64,000 nucleotides of DNA, taken from assembly GCA_030544685.1 (NCBI GenBank), contig CP086683.1, positions 4,650,001 through 4,714,000 of the forward strand. Reading direction: 5' to 3'. This document shows, piece by piece, positions 1 to 12,495 of this stretch. The translations under genes and the position numbers were made by a program. Under the pieces are notes generated by a model. The model ran no database searches. It saw only the letters and a list, made by a program, of their open reading frames with translations, and was not told the origin of the DNA. How positions within the stretch are numbered: the first letter of the stretch is position 1; each line of letters starts with the position of its first letter. Source of the DNA: Pseudomonas sp. B21_DOA (lineage in GTDB: Bacteria; Pseudomonadota; Gammaproteobacteria; Pseudomonadales; Pseudomonadaceae).

Positions 1-12
1 CAGTTCCACTGA
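1..12 (+). CDS. C-terminal end of upstream gene, possibly isocitrate lyase (partial)
   Basis: Only the last codons are inside the window: Gln-Phe-His followed by TGA. A strong terminator follows about 70 bases later, so a rightward gene ends here. In other pseudomonads aceA (isocitrate lyase) lies upstream of nuoA, which makes aceA the likely identity. That is inference from gene order; three residues cannot prove it. Confidence 0.35.
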   Translation, partial: QFH

Positions 13-81
13 TTCGGCCTCACCTGAGCAAACGGCCTTTGCGGATCGAATAAAAAGCTAACCGCAGAGCCGCAAGACTGA

Positions 82-109
82 CGCCCCGACTGGATCGGGG
101 CGTTTTTTT
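82..109 (+). terminator. Rho-independent terminator of the upstream gene
   Basis: Perfect 8-bp stem CGCCCCGA/TCGGGGCG (82-89 with 95-102), a 5-base loop and then seven T residues (103-109). It separates the upstream gene from the nuo operon. Confidence 0.9.
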
Positions 110-565
110 GCCTGGGGAAATCGATTCGCGCAGCTCCTACAGGGGATCTATGGCGTCAGCGCAAAACATTGATCTGAAGCGCTACAAGCGTCAGAAATTT
201 CCGTTAAAACGGTAGGCTTCGCTACTTGCAGTAACGCGCAAGTAAGACAACTTCCCAGCCACTCACTCGTTAAACAGTTACAAAACCACGCCAAACGATA
301 TCAATTATCATTTAGCCGCAACTATGTTCGTTACAAACTCTACAAAACATAATTGATGCAAACCCGGCTAATGCCCGCAACGCATGGGCCGCAGCGCCTT
401 CAGGAGGCGCTATGTCCTTAATCCGGTAAATAATTTCGCCTTTGGAATTTTACTTGCCGGGTGTTTAGCCATAAAATCAGCCCGATTGATTGCTGCGACA
501 TATCGTCACTGCCTTATTTCTTTATCAAGCTCAGAGACCTTTGCTCTCTGTTAAGGATTACCAGC
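110..565 (+). promoter_or_regulatory. nuo operon upstream region and leader
   Basis: About 455 bases without a normal gene. It must contain the nuo promoter, but I could not pick a convincing -35/-10 pair or an ANR/FNR box. The stretch at 290-360 is AT-rich compared with the surroundings and is the likeliest promoter location. A hairpin with a five-codon mini-ORF lies at 393-429 and is listed separately. A degenerate REP-like fragment is visible near 130-150. Confidence 0.4.
393..429 (+). promoter_or_regulatory. Leader hairpin overlapping a Shine-Dalgarno site and mini-ORF before nuoA
   Basis: A perfect 7-bp inverted repeat, AGCGCCT (393-399) and AGGCGCT (405-411), contains the strong ribosome site AGGAGG (402-407). 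Four bases later ATG (412) opens a five-codon frame reading Met-Ser-Leu-Ile-Arg and then TAA (427-429). The hairpin could hide the ribosome site. Whether this mini-ORF is translated or regulates nuoA is inference. Confidence 0.4.
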
Positions 566-979
566 ATGCCCGAAGCGACAGGACTCATGGCCCACAACTG
601 GGGCTTTGCCATTTTCCTTCTGGGTGTCGTCGGCCTGTGTGCCTTCATGCTTGGCGTCTCCAGCCTCCTCGGGTCAAAAGCCTGGGGTCGCAGCAAAAAC
701 GAACCGTTCGAGTCGGGCATGCTACCTACCGGTGGCGCCCGCTTGCGGCTCTCAGCCAAATTCTATCTGGTCGCGATGCTCTTCGTGATCTTCGATATCG
801 AAGCCCTCTTTCTCTTTGCATGGTCTGTGTCCGTCCGCGAAAGCGGCTGGACCGGATTCGTCGAAGCTCTCGTTTTCATAGCAATTCTGTTGGCAGGTCT
901 TGTCTACCTGTTCCGAGTGGGCGCCCTTGACTGGGCTCCGGAAGCTCGTCGCAAGCGGCAGGCGAAGCTGAAACAATGA
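566..979 (+). CDS. nuoA: NADH-quinone oxidoreductase subunit A
   Basis: Small membrane subunit of proton-pumping NADH:quinone oxidoreductase (complex I), located near the junction of the hydrophilic and membrane arms. The 137-residue product has three hydrophobic segments (about residues 12-35, 67-90 and 97-118). It also has the family's FESG motif (NEPFESGML) and the FDIEALFLF stretch of the second membrane segment. I start at ATG 566 because GGAT precedes it and the product then matches the usual NuoA length. An in-frame start 105 bases upstream would add a non-homologous tail. It is the first gene of the nuo operon, and nuoB follows after 10 bases. Confidence 0.95.
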   Translation: MPEATGLMAHNWGFAIFLLGVVGLCAFMLGVSSLLGSKAWGRSKNEPFESGMLPTGGARLRLSAKFYLVAMLFVIFDIEALFLFAWSVSVRESGWTGFVEALVFIAILLAGLVYLFRVGALDWAPEARRKRQAKLKQ

Positions 980-989
980 GGCTTTGGCA

Positions 990-1664
990 ATGCAATACAA
1001 TCTCACCAGGATCGACCCCGATGCTCCTAACGAGCAGTATCCGATTGGCCAGCGGGAAACCGTTGCCGATCCGTTAGAAGATCAAGTCCACAAAAACATT
1101 TTCATGGGCAAGCTGGAAGACGTGCTGAGTGGCGCGGTCAACTGGGGACGTAAGAACTCCCTGTGGCCGTACAACTTCGGCCTGTCGTGCTGCTACGTGG
1201 AAATGACCACCGCCTTCACGGCGCCCCACGACATCGCGCGCTTTGGCGCCGAAGTGATCCGGGCCTCGCCGCGTCAGGCCGACTTCATGGTTATCGCCGG
1301 TACCTGCTTCATCAAGATGGCGCCGATCATCCAGCGTCTCTACGAGCAAATGCTCGAACCAAAATGGGTTATCTCCATGGGTTCGTGCGCCAACTCCGGT
1401 GGCATGTACGACATCTACTCTGTGGTTCAAGGGGTGGACAAGTTCTTGCCCGTGGACGTCTACGTACCTGGCTGCCCGCCCCGTCCGGAAGCTTTTCTGC
1501 AAGGCTTGATGCTGTTGCAGGAATCGATTGGACAGGAGCGTCGTCCGCTTTCCTGGGTCGTTGGTGATCAAGGCGTGTACCGCGCCGACATGCCATCGCA
1601 GAAGGAACAGCGCCGCGAACAGCGAATCGCAGTCACCAATCTGCGCAGCCCTGACGAAGTCTGA
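990..1664 (+). CDS. nuoB: NADH-quinone oxidoreductase subunit B
   Basis: Hydrophilic connecting subunit of complex I that carries iron-sulfur cluster N2, the last electron carrier before quinone. The product is 224 residues. The adjacent cysteines of the GLSCCYVEM motif, the Cys in AGTCF and the Cys in VPGCPPRPE are the expected N2 ligands. ATG 990 is chosen over the in-frame TTG at 984 because GAGG (978-981) is correctly spaced and known Pseudomonas NuoB proteins begin MQYN. It lies between nuoA and nuoCD in the operon. Confidence 0.96.
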   Translation: MQYNLTRIDPDAPNEQYPIGQRETVADPLEDQVHKNIFMGKLEDVLSGAVNWGRKNSLWPYNFGLSCCYVEMTTAFTAPHDIARFGAEVIRASPRQADFMVIAGTCFIKMAPIIQRLYEQMLEPKWVISMGSCANSGGMYDIYSVVQGVDKFLPVDVYVPGCPPRPEAFLQGLMLLQESIGQERRPLSWVVGDQGVYRADMPSQKEQRREQRIAVTNLRSPDEV

Positions 1665-3518
<1,854 letters not shown>

Positions 3519-3520
3519 GC

Positions 3521-4018
3521 ATGAACAGCACGCTTATCCAGACAGACCGTTTCACCTTGAGTGAAACCGAGCGCTCGGCCATCGAGCACGAGCTGCATCA
3601 CTACGAAGACCCGCGCGCGGCGTCGATCGAAGCCCTGAAGATCGTTCAGAAGGAACGCGGCTGGGTGCCGGACGGCGCCCTCTACGCGATCGGCGAAATC
3701 CTCGGCATCCCGGCCAGCGACGTTGAAGGCGTGGCGACGTTCTACAGCCAGATCTTCCGTCAACCGGTCGGCCGTCACATCATTCGCGTCTGCGACAGCA
3801 TGGTCTGCTACATCGGCGGCCACGAGTCGGTGGTCAGCGAAATCCAGAACAATCTGGGCATCGGCCTGGGTCAGACCACCGCCGACGGTCGTTTCACCCT
3901 GCTGCCTGTCTGCTGCCTCGGCAACTGCGACAAGGCACCGGCGCTGATGATCGACGACGACACCTTTGGCGACGTGCAGCCTGCTGGCGTGGCCAAACTG
4001 CTCGAGGGCTACGTATGA
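3521..4018 (+). CDS. nuoE: NADH-quinone oxidoreductase subunit E
   Basis: 165-residue peripheral subunit of the NADH-dehydrogenase module. It binds the [2Fe-2S] cluster N1a through four cysteines visible as CDSMVC (about residues 91-96) and CCLGNC (about 128-133). The thioredoxin-like fold is typical of the 24-kDa family. It works with NuoF and NuoG to take electrons from NADH. Its TGA overlaps the ATG of nuoF by four bases (ATGA), which suggests translational coupling. Confidence 0.95.
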   Translation: MNSTLIQTDRFTLSETERSAIEHELHHYEDPRAASIEALKIVQKERGWVPDGALYAIGEILGIPASDVEGVATFYSQIFRQPVGRHIIRVCDSMVCYIGGHESVVSEIQNNLGIGLGQTTADGRFTLLPVCCLGNCDKAPALMIDDDTFGDVQPAGVAKLLEGYV

Positions 4019-5369
4019 CCCTGACATCTTTTGGTCCAGCCAACCGCATCCAGCGTTCGGCCGAGACACACCCGCTGACCTGGCGTCTGCGCGATGACGG
4101 CGAAGCCGTGTGGCTCGACGAGTACCAGGCCAAGAACGGTTACGCCGCTGCGCGCAAAGCCTTCGCCGAGATGGATCAGGACGCGATCGTCCAGACCGTC
4201 AAAGACGCTGGCCTCAAGGGTCGCGGCGGCGCCGGCTTCCCCACTGGCGTGAAGTGGGGCCTGATGCCCAAGGACGAATCCATCAACATCCGCTACCTGC
4301 TGTGCAACGCGGATGAAATGGAGCCGAACACCTGGAAAGACCGCATGCTGATGGAGCAACTGCCCCATCTGCTGATCGAAGGCATGTTGATCAGTGCCCG
4401 CGCGCTGAAAACCTACCGTGGCTACATCTTCCTGCGCGGCGAATACACCACCGCCGCCAAGCACCTCAACCGTGCCGTGGAAGAAGCCAAGGCGGCCGGC
4501 CTGCTGGGCAAGAACATTCTCGGTTCGGGTTTCGATTTCGAGCTGTTCGTCCACACCGGCGCCGGGCGTTACATCTGCGGTGAAGAAACCGCACTGATCA
4601 ACTCCTCGAAGGCCGCCGCGCCAACCCGCGCTCCAAGCCGCCCTTCCCTGCCGCCGTGGGCGTGTGGGGCAAGCCGACCTGCGTGAACAACGTCGAAACC
4701 CTGTGCAACGTGCCGGCGATCATTGCCGACGGCGTTGACTGGTACAAATCGTTGGCCCGTGAAGGTTCCGAAGACATGGGCACCAAGCTCATGGGCTTCT
4801 CCGGCAAGGTCAAGAACCCGGGCCTGTGGGAACTGCCATTCGGCGTCACCGGTCGTGAACTGTTCGAAGACTACGCCGGCGGCATGCGCGACGGCTTCAA
4901 GCTCAAGGCCTGGCAGCCAGGGGGCGCCGGTACCGGTTTCCTCCTGCCGGAGCACCTCGACGCACAAATGTATGCCGGCGGTATCGCCAAGGTCGGCACC
5001 CGGATGGGTACCGGTCTGGCGATGGCGGTGGATGACAGCGTCAACATGGTCTCGCTGCTGCGCAACATGGAGCAGTTCTTCGCTCGCGAATCCTGCGGTT
5101 TCTGCACCCCGTGCCGCGATGGTCTGCCGTGGAGCGTCAAGCTCCTGATGGCCATCGAACAGGGCAAGGGCCAGCCAGGCGACATCGAGACCCTGCTGGG
5201 TCTGGTCGGTTTCCTCGGCCCGGGCAAGACCTTCTGTGCTCATGCACCGGGTGCCGTGGAGCCGCTGGGCAGCGCCATCAAATACTTCCGTCCAGAGTTC
5301 GAAGCCGGTATTGCGCCTGTCAGCGCCGCCGTCCCGCCTCTGGCAAGGCCGATCGTAGTCGGCGCGTAA
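4015..5369 (+). CDS. nuoF: NADH-quinone oxidoreductase subunit F (one-base frameshift, probably an error)
   Basis: NADH- and FMN-binding subunit with [4Fe-4S] cluster N3. The first part contains [10 protein letters not shown], the NADH/FMN-binding glycine-rich motif. The second part contains the cluster ligands [12 protein letters not shown] and a later Cys near [10 protein letters not shown]. The frame is lost at 4604-4605, where CC should be CCC (expected Asn-Ser-Leu-Glu-Gly-Arg-Arg). Restoring one C joins both parts into 451 residues, the usual length. Because complex I needs NuoF and all other nuo genes but nuoN are intact, a homopolymer sequencing error is the best explanation. As written, the product would stop at 4686. 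Confidence 0.93.
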
Positions 5370-5377
5370 ACGCTTAA

Positions 5378-5407
5378 AAAGGCGAAGGGTCCGTGCCCTT
5401 CGCCTTT
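5378..5407 (+). other. Strong hairpin in the nuoF-nuoG gap
   Basis: Perfect 12-bp stem AAAGGCGAAGGG/CCCTTCGCCTTT with a six-base loop, just after the nuoF stop. Only three T residues end the 3' arm, so it looks more like an RNA-processing or stability element, or a weak attenuator, than a full terminator. The nuoF-nuoG gap (136 bases) is the longest in the operon. Confidence 0.7.
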
Positions 5408-5505
5408 CGTCCGATGACGCCCTTCGGGGCTGTTTGGATTCGGACGCATAACAAGATTCCATTAGCCACGCCCGCTGACACCGGGCCAACGAAGACCTTT
5501 GAACC

Positions 5506-8220
5506 ATGGCCACTATCCACGTAGACGGCAAAGCGCTCGAAGTCGACGGGGCAGACAACCTGTTACAGGCATGTCTGTCGCTGGGCCTCGACATTCCATA
5601 TTTCTGCTGGCACCCCGCGCTTGGTAGCGTCGGGGCCTGCCGCCAGTGCGCGGTCAAACAGTACACCGACGAGAACGACACCCGTGGTCGCATCGTCATG
5701 TCCTGCATGACCCCGGCCACCGACAACACCTGGATCTCCATCGACGATGAAGAATCCAAGGCGTTCCGCGCCAGTGTTGTCGAATGGCTGATGACCAACC
5801 ACCCGCACGACTGCCCGGTGTGCGAGGAAGGCGGTCACTGCCACCTGCAAGACATGACAGTGATGACCGGCCACAACGAGCGCCGCTATCGCTTCAGCAA
5901 ACGCACCCACCAGAACCAGCAGCTGGGCCCGTTCATTTCTCACGAAATGAACCGCTGCATCGCCTGCTACCGCTGTGTGCGTTTCTACAAGGACTACGCC
6001 GGCGGTACCGACCTCGGTGTATTCGGCGCCCACGACAACGTGTACTTCGGTCGCGTTGAGGACGGCACCCTCGAAAGCGAGTTCTCCGGCAACCTCACCG
6101 AGGTCTGCCCGACCGGTGTGTTCACCGACAAGACCCACTCCGAGCGCTACAACCGCAAGTGGGACATGCAGTTCGCCCCGAGCATCTGCCACGGCTGCTC
6201 GAGCGGTTGCAACATCTCCCCGGGCGAGCGTTACGGTGAACTGCGTCGCATCGAAAACCGTTTCAACGGTTCGGTGAACCAGTATTTCCTCTGCGACCGT
6301 GGCCGTTTCGGTTATGGCTACGTCAACCGCACTGACCGTCCACGTCAGCCGCTGCTGGCCGATGGCACCAAGCTCAGCCTCGACGCTGCGCTGGACAAAG
6401 CCGCCGACCTGCTGCGCGGACGCAACATCGTCGGCATCGGTTCGCCGCGTGCCAGCCTCGAAAGCAACTACGCGTTGCGCGAACTGGTTGGTGCCGAGCA
6501 CTTCTATTCGGGTATCGAAGCCTCCGAACTGGAGCGCATTCGTCTGGTCCTGCAGGTGCTGAACGACAGCCCGCTGCCAGTGCCGAACATGCGCGACATC
6601 GAAGACCACGACGCGATCTTCGTCCTCGGCGAAGACCTGACCCAGACCGCCGCGCGCATGGCGCTGGCTCTGCGTCAGTCGGTCAAGGGCAAGGCTGAAG
6701 ACATGGCCGAAGCCATGCGCGTACAGCCTTGGCTCGACGCGGCGGTGAAAAACATCGGCCAGCACGCGCTGAACCCGCTGTTCATCGCCAGCCTCGCCGA
6801 AACCAAGCTCGACGACGTCGCCGAAGAATGCGTACACGCCGCTCCCGACGATCTGGCGCGCATCGGTTTCGCCGTGGCTCACGCGCTGGACGCCAGTGCC
6901 CCGGCCGTTGAAGGTCTGGACACCGAAGCCCTGGAACTGGCGCAGCGCATCGCCGATGCCCTGCTCGCCGCCAAGCGTCCGCTGATCATCGCCGGTACTT
7001 CGCTGGGCTCCAAAGCCCTGATCGAAGCTGCCGCGAACATCGCCAAGGCTTTGAAGCTACGCGAGAAGAACGGTTCGATCAGCCTGATCGTGCCGGAGGC
7101 CAACAGCCTCGGTCTGGCCATGCTCGGTGGCGAATCGGTCGACGCCGCGCTGCAAGCGGTCATCGATGGCAAGGCCGACGCTATCGTCGTGCTGGAAAAC
7201 GATCTGTACACCCGCACCGCCAAAGCCAAGGTCGATGCCGCACTGAACGCCGCGAAAGTGGTGATCGTCGCTGACCATCAGAAAACCGCCACCACTGATC
7301 GCGCGCACCTGGTTCTGCCAGCGGCGAGCTTCGCTGAGGGCGACGGTACGCTGGTCAGCCAGGAAGGCCGCGCCCAGCGCTTCTTCCAGGTTTTCGATCC
7401 GCAATACCTGGATGCGAGCATTCTGGTGCACGAAGGCTGGCGCTGGCTGCACGCCCTGCGCGCGACCCTGCTGAACCAGCCGATCGACTGGACGCAACTC
7501 GACCACGTCACCGCCGCCGTTGCCTCGAGCACCGCGCAACTGGCGCGCATCGTCGATGCTGCACCGTCGGCTGCTTTCCGCATCAAGGGTCTGAAACTGG
7601 CCCGTGAGCCGCTGCGTTATTCCGGCCGCACCGCCATGCGCGCCGACATCAGCGTTCACGAACCGCGCACCCCGCAAGACCAGGACACCGCGTTCGCCTT
7701 CTCCATGGAAGGTTACTCGGGCTCCGCCGAACCGCGTCAGCAGGTGCCATTCGCATGGTCGCCGGGCTGGAACTCGCCACAAGCGTGGAACAAGTTCCAG
7801 GACGAAGTCGGTGGTCATCTGCGTGCTGGCGACCCGGGCACACGCCTGATCGAAAGCACCGGTGATTCGCTGAACTGGTTCGCCGCTGCCCCGCGTGCGT
7901 TCAACCCGGCGCCGGGTACCTGGCAAGCCGTGCCGTTCTTCCACCTGTTCGGCAGCGAAGAAAACTCTTCGAAAGCCGCCCCGGTACAGGAACGCATTCC
8001 GGCACCTTACGTCGCGCTGGCGAAATCCGAAGCGGATCGCCTCGGCGTCAACGACGGTGCCCTGCTGAGCCTGAACGTGGCCGGTCAGACATTGCGTCTG
8101 CCGCTGCGCATCAATGAAGAACTGGGCGCCGGTCTGGTGGCATTGCCTGCGGGCATCGCCGGCATTCCACCGGCATTCGCCGGCGTGTCCGTCGACGGTC
8201 TGCAGGAGGCAGCGCAATGA
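5506..8220 (+). CDS. nuoG: NADH-quinone oxidoreductase subunit G
   Basis: 904-residue, largest hydrophilic subunit of complex I, carrying a chain of iron-sulfur clusters. The N-terminal ferredoxin-like domain has CWHP...GACRQC (cluster N1b). [15 protein letters not shown] contributes His and Cys ligands of N5, and [12 protein letters not shown] plus VCPTG give N4. The set CHGCSSGC plus a later Cys in YFLCDRGR matches the extra N7 cluster site found in E. coli-type NuoG. The rest is a molybdopterin oxidoreductase-like fold without molybdenum chemistry. The final TGA overlaps the nuoH ATG. Confidence 0.95.
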   Translation: MATIHVDGKALEVDGADNLLQACLSLGLDIPYFCWHPALGSVGACRQCAVKQYTDENDTRGRIVMSCMTPATDNTWISIDDEESKAFRASVVEWLMTNHPHDCPVCEEGGHCHLQDMTVMTGHNERRYRFSKRTHQNQQLGPFISHEMNRCIACYRCVRFYKDYAGGTDLGVFGAHDNVYFGRVEDGTLESEFSGNLTEVCPTGVFTDKTHSERYNRKWDMQFAPSICHGCSSGCNISPGERYGELRRIENRFNGSVNQYFLCDRGRFGYGYVNRTDRPRQPLLADGTKLSLDAALDKAADLLRGRNIVGIGSPRASLESNYALRELVGAEHFYSGIEASELERIRLVLQVLNDSPLPVPNMRDIEDHDAIFVLGEDLTQTAARMALALRQSVKGKAEDMAEAMRVQPWLDAAVKNIGQHALNPLFIASLAETKLDDVAEECVHAAPDDLARIGFAVAHALDASAPAVEGLDTEALELAQRIADALLAAKRPLIIAGTSLGSKALIEAAANIAKALKLREKNGSISLIVPEANSLGLAMLGGESVDAALQAVIDGKADAIVVLENDLYTRTAKAKVDAALNAAKVVIVADHQKTATTDRAHLVLPAASFAEGDGTLVSQEGRAQRFFQVFDPQYLDASILVHEGWRWLHALRATLLNQPIDWTQLDHVTAAVASSTAQLARIVDAAPSAAFRIKGLKLAREPLRYSGRTAMRADISVHEPRTPQDQDTAFAFSMEGYSGSAEPRQQVPFAWSPGWNSPQAWNKFQDEVGGHLRAGDPGTRLIESTGDSLNWFAAAPRAFNPAPGTWQAVPFFHLFGSEENSSKAAPVQERIPAPYVALAKSEADRLGVNDGALLSLNVAGQTLRLPLRINEELGAGLVALPAGIAGIPPAFAGVSVDGLQEAAQ

Positions 8221-9224
8221 CCTGGTTCACCCCTGAAGTGATCGATGTGATCCTGACGGTCATCAAAGCCATCGTGATCCTGCTGGCCGTAGTGGTTGCA
8301 GGCGCCTTGCTCAGCTTTGTCGAACGTCGCCTGCTGGGCTGGTGGCAGGACCGTTACGGTCCGAACCGCGTTGGCCCGTTCGGCATGTTCCAGATCGCCG
8401 CCGACATGCTGAAGATGTTCTTCAAGGAAGACTGGACCCCGCCGTTCGCCGACAAGGTGATCTTCACCCTGGCGCCGGTGGTGGCCATGTCCGCCCTGCT
8501 GATCGCCTTCGCAATCATCCCGATCACCCCGACCTGGGGCGTGGCGGATCTGAACATCGGCCTGCTGTTCTTCTTCGCCATGGCCGGTCTGTCGGTCTAC
8601 GCGGTGCTGTTCGCCGGCTGGTCGAGCAACAACAAGTTCGCCCTGCTCGGCAGCTTGCGTGCCTCGGCGCAGACCGTGTCCTACGAAGTGTTCATGGGCC
8701 TGGCCCTGATGGGCATCGTGGTCCAGGTCGGCTCGTTCAACATGCGCGACATCGTCGAATACCAGGCGCAGAACCTGTGGTTCATCATTCCGCAGTTCTT
8801 CGGCTTCTGTACCTTCTTCATCGCTGGTGTCGCCGTGACTCACCGTCACCCGTTCGACCAGCCGGAAGCGGAACAGGAACTGGCCGACGGTTACCACATT
8901 GAATACGCCGGTATGAAATGGGGCATGTTCTTCGTCGGTGAATACATCGGCATCATCCTGATCTCGGCGCTGCTGGTCACCCTGTTCTTCGGTGGCTGGC
9001 ACGGTCCGTTCGGCATCCTGCCGCAACTGTCCTTCGTCTGGTTCGCACTGAAGACCGCGTTCTTCATCATGCTGTTCATCCTGCTGCGCGCTTCGATCCC
9101 GCGTCCGCGTTATGACCAGGTGATGGATTTCAGCTGGAAATTCTGCCTGCCACTGACCCTGATCAATTTGCTGGTGACCGCTGCGGTTGTGTTGATGAAC
9201 ACGCCTGCGGTTGCGGTTCAGTGA
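8217..9224 (+). CDS. nuoH: NADH-quinone oxidoreductase subunit H
   Basis: 335-residue integral membrane subunit at the interface with the hydrophilic arm. It forms the entry of the quinone channel. It has about eight membrane segments and the family motif [19 protein letters not shown] near residue 30. It also has the conserved charged loop with [12 protein letters not shown] (about 208-220). It overlaps nuoG by four bases, and nuoI follows after 11 bases. Confidence 0.96.
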   Translation: MTWFTPEVIDVILTVIKAIVILLAVVVAGALLSFVERRLLGWWQDRYGPNRVGPFGMFQIAADMLKMFFKEDWTPPFADKVIFTLAPVVAMSALLIAFAIIPITPTWGVADLNIGLLFFFAMAGLSVYAVLFAGWSSNNKFALLGSLRASAQTVSYEVFMGLALMGIVVQVGSFNMRDIVEYQAQNLWFIIPQFFGFCTFFIAGVAVTHRHPFDQPEAEQELADGYHIEYAGMKWGMFFVGEYIGIILISALLVTLFFGGWHGPFGILPQLSFVWFALKTAFFIMLFILLRASIPRPRYDQVMDFSWKFCLPLTLINLLVTAAVVLMNTPAVAVQ

Positions 9225-9235
9225 GGATTTGACCC

Positions 9236-9784
9236 ATGTTCAAATATATTGGCGACATCGTTAAGGGTACCGGTACCCAGTTGCGCAGCCTGGTCATGGT
9301 CTTCGGCCATGGCTTTCGCAAGCGCGACACCCTGCAATACCCCGAGGAGCAGGTCTACCTGCCGCCGCGTTACCGTGGCCGCATCGTCCTGACCCGCGAC
9401 CCCGATGGCGAAGAACGCTGCGTAGCCTGCAACCTGTGCGCCGTGGCCTGCCCGGTGGGTTGCATCTCGCTGCAGAAAGCTGAAACCGAAGACGGTCGCT
9501 GGTACCCGGACTTCTTCCGGATCAACTTCTCGCGCTGCATTTTCTGCGGTCTCTGCGAGGAAGCCTGCCCGACCACCGCGATCCAGCTGACCCCGGATTT
9601 CGAGATGGCCGAGTTCAAACGTCAGGACCTGGTGTACGAGAAAGAAGATCTTTTGATCTCCGGCCCCGGCAAAAACCCTGATTACAACTTCTATCGTGTT
9701 GCAGGTATGGCAATCGCTGGCAAGCCGAAAGGCGCTGCGCAGAACGAAGTCGAACCGATCAACGTGAAGAGCTTGCTGCCTTAA
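9236..9784 (+). CDS. nuoI: NADH-quinone oxidoreductase subunit I
   Basis: 182-residue ferredoxin-like subunit carrying two [4Fe-4S] clusters (N6a and N6b) that pass electrons towards NuoB. Both classic eight-iron motifs are visible: [15 protein letters not shown] (about 62-76) and [13 protein letters not shown] (about 101-113). It is a member of the TYKY/23-kDa family and sits between nuoH and nuoJ, as in other bacteria. Confidence 0.96.
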   Translation: MFKYIGDIVKGTGTQLRSLVMVFGHGFRKRDTLQYPEEQVYLPPRYRGRIVLTRDPDGEERCVACNLCAVACPVGCISLQKAETEDGRWYPDFFRINFSRCIFCGLCEEACPTTAIQLTPDFEMAEFKRQDLVYEKEDLLISGPGKNPDYNFYRVAGMAIAGKPKGAAQNEVEPINVKSLLP

Positions 9785-9793
9785 GGAAGAACG

Positions 9794-10294
9794 ATGGAAT
9801 TCGCTTTCTATTTCGCATCGGGTATTGCTGTGGTGTCCACGCTGCGTGTGGTCACCAACACCAACCCCGTGCACGCCCTGCTCTACCTGATCATCTCGTT
9901 GATCGCCGTGGCCATGACTTTCTTCGCTCTCGGCGCGCCTTTCGCCGGTGTGCTGGAAGTGATCGCCTACGCCGGCGCCATCATGGTGCTGTTCGTGTTC
10001 GTGGTGATGATGCTCAACCTCGGTCCCGCCTCCGTGCAGCAGGAACGCACCTGGCTCAAGCCCGGCATCTGGGCCGGACCGGTGATTCTTGCCGCGCTGC
10101 TGCTGGCCGAACTGCTGTATGTGCTGTTCGCTCACCAGAGCGGCCAAGCCATCGGCCACACCACCGTAGACGCGAAAGCCGTGGGCATCAGCCTGTTCGG
10201 CCCGTACCTGCTGGTGGTCGAACTCGCCTCGATGCTGCTGCTCGCCGCAGCCGTCACGGCGTTCCATTTGGGCCGTAACGAGGCGAAGGAGTAA
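9794..10294 (+). CDS. nuoJ: NADH-quinone oxidoreductase subunit J
   Basis: 166-residue membrane subunit with about five hydrophobic helices. The helix containing EVIAYAGAIMVLFVFVVMML corresponds to TM3 of NuoJ, whose pi-bulge region takes part in coupling quinone reduction to proton movement. A ribosome site AAGGAAG lies just before ATG 9794. nuoK starts three bases after the stop. Confidence 0.95.
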   Translation: MEFAFYFASGIAVVSTLRVVTNTNPVHALLYLIISLIAVAMTFFALGAPFAGVLEVIAYAGAIMVLFVFVVMMLNLGPASVQQERTWLKPGIWAGPVILAALLLAELLYVLFAHQSGQAIGHTTVDAKAVGISLFGPYLLVVELASMLLLAAAVTAFHLGRNEAKE

Positions 10295-10297
10295 GAC

Positions 10298-10606
10298 ATG
10301 CCTGCTATCCCTCTCGAACATGGACTGGCCGTCGCCGGCATCCTGTTCTGCCTTGGTCTGGTCGGCCTGATGGTCCGCCGCAACATTTTGTTCGTGTTGA
10401 TGAGTCTGGAAGTGATGATGAACGCCTCTGCCCTGGCCTTCATCGTCGCGGGCGCCCGCTGGGCGCAGCCGGATGGACAGATCATGTTCATCCTGGTGAT
10501 CAGCCTTGCAGCCGCAGAGGCCAGTATTGGCCTGGCGATCCTGCTGCAACTGTATCGCCGCTTCCACACGCTCGATATCGACGCTGCCAGTGAGATGCGC
10601 GGATGA
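10298..10606 (+). CDS. nuoK: NADH-quinone oxidoreductase subunit K
   Basis: 102-residue membrane subunit related to MrpC, with three transmembrane helices. The acidic residues of [14 protein letters not shown] (about residue 36) and in [11 protein letters not shown] (about residue 72) match the two intramembrane glutamates of the family's proton path. The start is ATG 10298, giving [10 protein letters not shown]. The stop overlaps the nuoL start by four bases. Confidence 0.95.
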
Positions 10607-12456
10607 ACCTACTCTTTCTGACTTTCGTATTCCCTCTGATCGGGTTCCTGTTGCTGTCGTTCTCGCGCGGCCGCTTCTCGGAAAACCTCTCGGCGCTGAT
10701 CGGTGTCGGTTCGATCGGCCTGTCGGCCATCGTCACCGCTTACGTGATCTGGCAATTCAACGTCGCACCGCCGGAGGGTGGCGTGTACACCCAGGTGCTG
10801 TGGCGCTGGATGTCGGTGGAAGGTTTCCAGCCGAACTTCGCGCTGTACCTGGATGGCCTGTCGGTGACCATGCTCGGTGTGGTCGTCGGCGTCGGCTTCC
10901 TGATCCACCTGTTCGCGTCCTGGTACATGCGTGGCGAAGACGGTTACTCGCGCTTCTTCTCGTACACCAACCTGTTCATCGCCAGCATGCTGTTCCTGAT
11001 CCTCGGCGATAACCTGCTGTTCATCTACTTCGGCTGGGAAGGCGTGGGCCTGTGCTCGTACCTGTTGATCGGTTTCTACTACAGCAACCGCAACAACGGT
11101 AACGCGGCACTCAAGGCGTTCATCGTCACCCGCATCGGCGACGTGTTCATGGCCATCGGCCTGTTCATCCTGTTCCAGCAACTGGGCACGTTGAACGTCC
11201 AGGAACTGCTGGTGCGTGCGCCTGAGCACTTCAAGGTCGGCGATTTCTGGATCGTTCTGGCAACCCTGATGCTGCTCGGTGGTGCTGTCGGTAAATCGGC
11301 GCAACTGCCACTGCAAACCTGGCTCGCGGATGCGATGGCCGGCCCAACTCCGGTTTCGGCACTGATCCACGCCGCAACCATGGTCACCGCCGGTGTCTAC
11401 CTGATCGCCCGTACCCATGGTCTGTTCGCCTTGGCGCCGGACATCCTGCACCTCGTCGGCATCGTCGGTGGCGTGACCCTGGTGCTGGCCGGTTTCGCCG
11501 CGCTGGTGCAGACCGACATCAAACGTATCCTCGCCTACTCGACCATGAGCCAGATCGGCTACATGTTCCTGGCGCTGGGCGTTGGCGCCTGGGAAGGCGC
11601 GATCTTCCACCTGATGACCCACGCCTTCTTCAAGGCCCTGCTGTTCCTTGCTTCCGGTGCGGTGATCGTTGCCTGCCACCACGAGCAGAACATCTTCAAG
11701 ATGGGCGGTCTGTGGAAGAAACTGCCACTGGCCTACGCCAGCTTCATCGTCGGTGGTGCCGCGCTGGCCGCTCTGCCACTGGTTACCGCAGGCTTCTACT
11801 CCAAGGACGAAATCCTCTGGGAAGCGTTCGCCAGCGGCAACCAGGGTCTGCTTTACGCAGGTCTGGTCGGTGCGTTCATGACTTCGCTGTATACCTTCCG
11901 CCTGATCTTCATCGCGTTCCACGGTGAAGCCAAGACCGAAGCCCACGCCGGCCACGGCATTGCCCACTGGCTGCCTCTGTCGGTACTGATCGTGCTGTCG
12001 ACTTTCGTCGGCGCGATGATCGTGCCACCGCTGCACGGCGTACTGCCGCAAAGCGTTGGCCATGCCGGTGGCGAAGCCAAACACAGTCTGGAAATCGCCT
12101 CGGGCGCCATCGCCCTGGCCGGTATCCTGCTGGCAGCGCTGCTGTTCCTCGGCAAGCGTCGCTTCGTCACGGCGATCGCCAACAGCGGCATCGGCCGTTT
12201 CCTTTCGGCCTGGTGGTTCGCTGCCTGGGGCTTCGACTGGATCTACGACAAACTGTTCGTCAAGCCGTACCTTGCGATCAGCCATGTACTGCGCAAAGAC
12301 CCGCTCGACCAGACCATCGGTCTGATCCCGCGTATGGCCAAGGGTGGTCACACTGCCCTGAGCCGCACCGAGACCGGTCAACTGCGTTGGTACGCCGCCT
12401 CGATGGCTGCTGGTGCCGTGCTGGTGATCGGCGCCATCGTGCTGGTAGCGGTCTGA
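10603..12456 (+). CDS. nuoL: NADH-quinone oxidoreductase subunit L
   Basis: 617-residue antiporter-like subunit at the far end of the membrane arm and one of the proton pumps. It has many transmembrane helices. It contains the core stretch [18 protein letters not shown] with the conserved Glu (about 144), and [31 protein letters not shown] split over helices 7-8 with the conserved Lys. The C-terminal part contains the long lateral helix and final membrane anchor. It is translationally coupled to nuoK. Confidence 0.96.
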
Positions 12457-12495
12457 TATGAACCTTGCGAATTTGCGAAAGGAAACGAGCCCGTC

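Noticed and set aside
4015..4686. nuoF and other split genes as true pseudogenes or programmed frameshifts
   Set aside because: No slippery-site context, and many unrelated genes show the same homopolymer loss; sequencing error explains all of them better.
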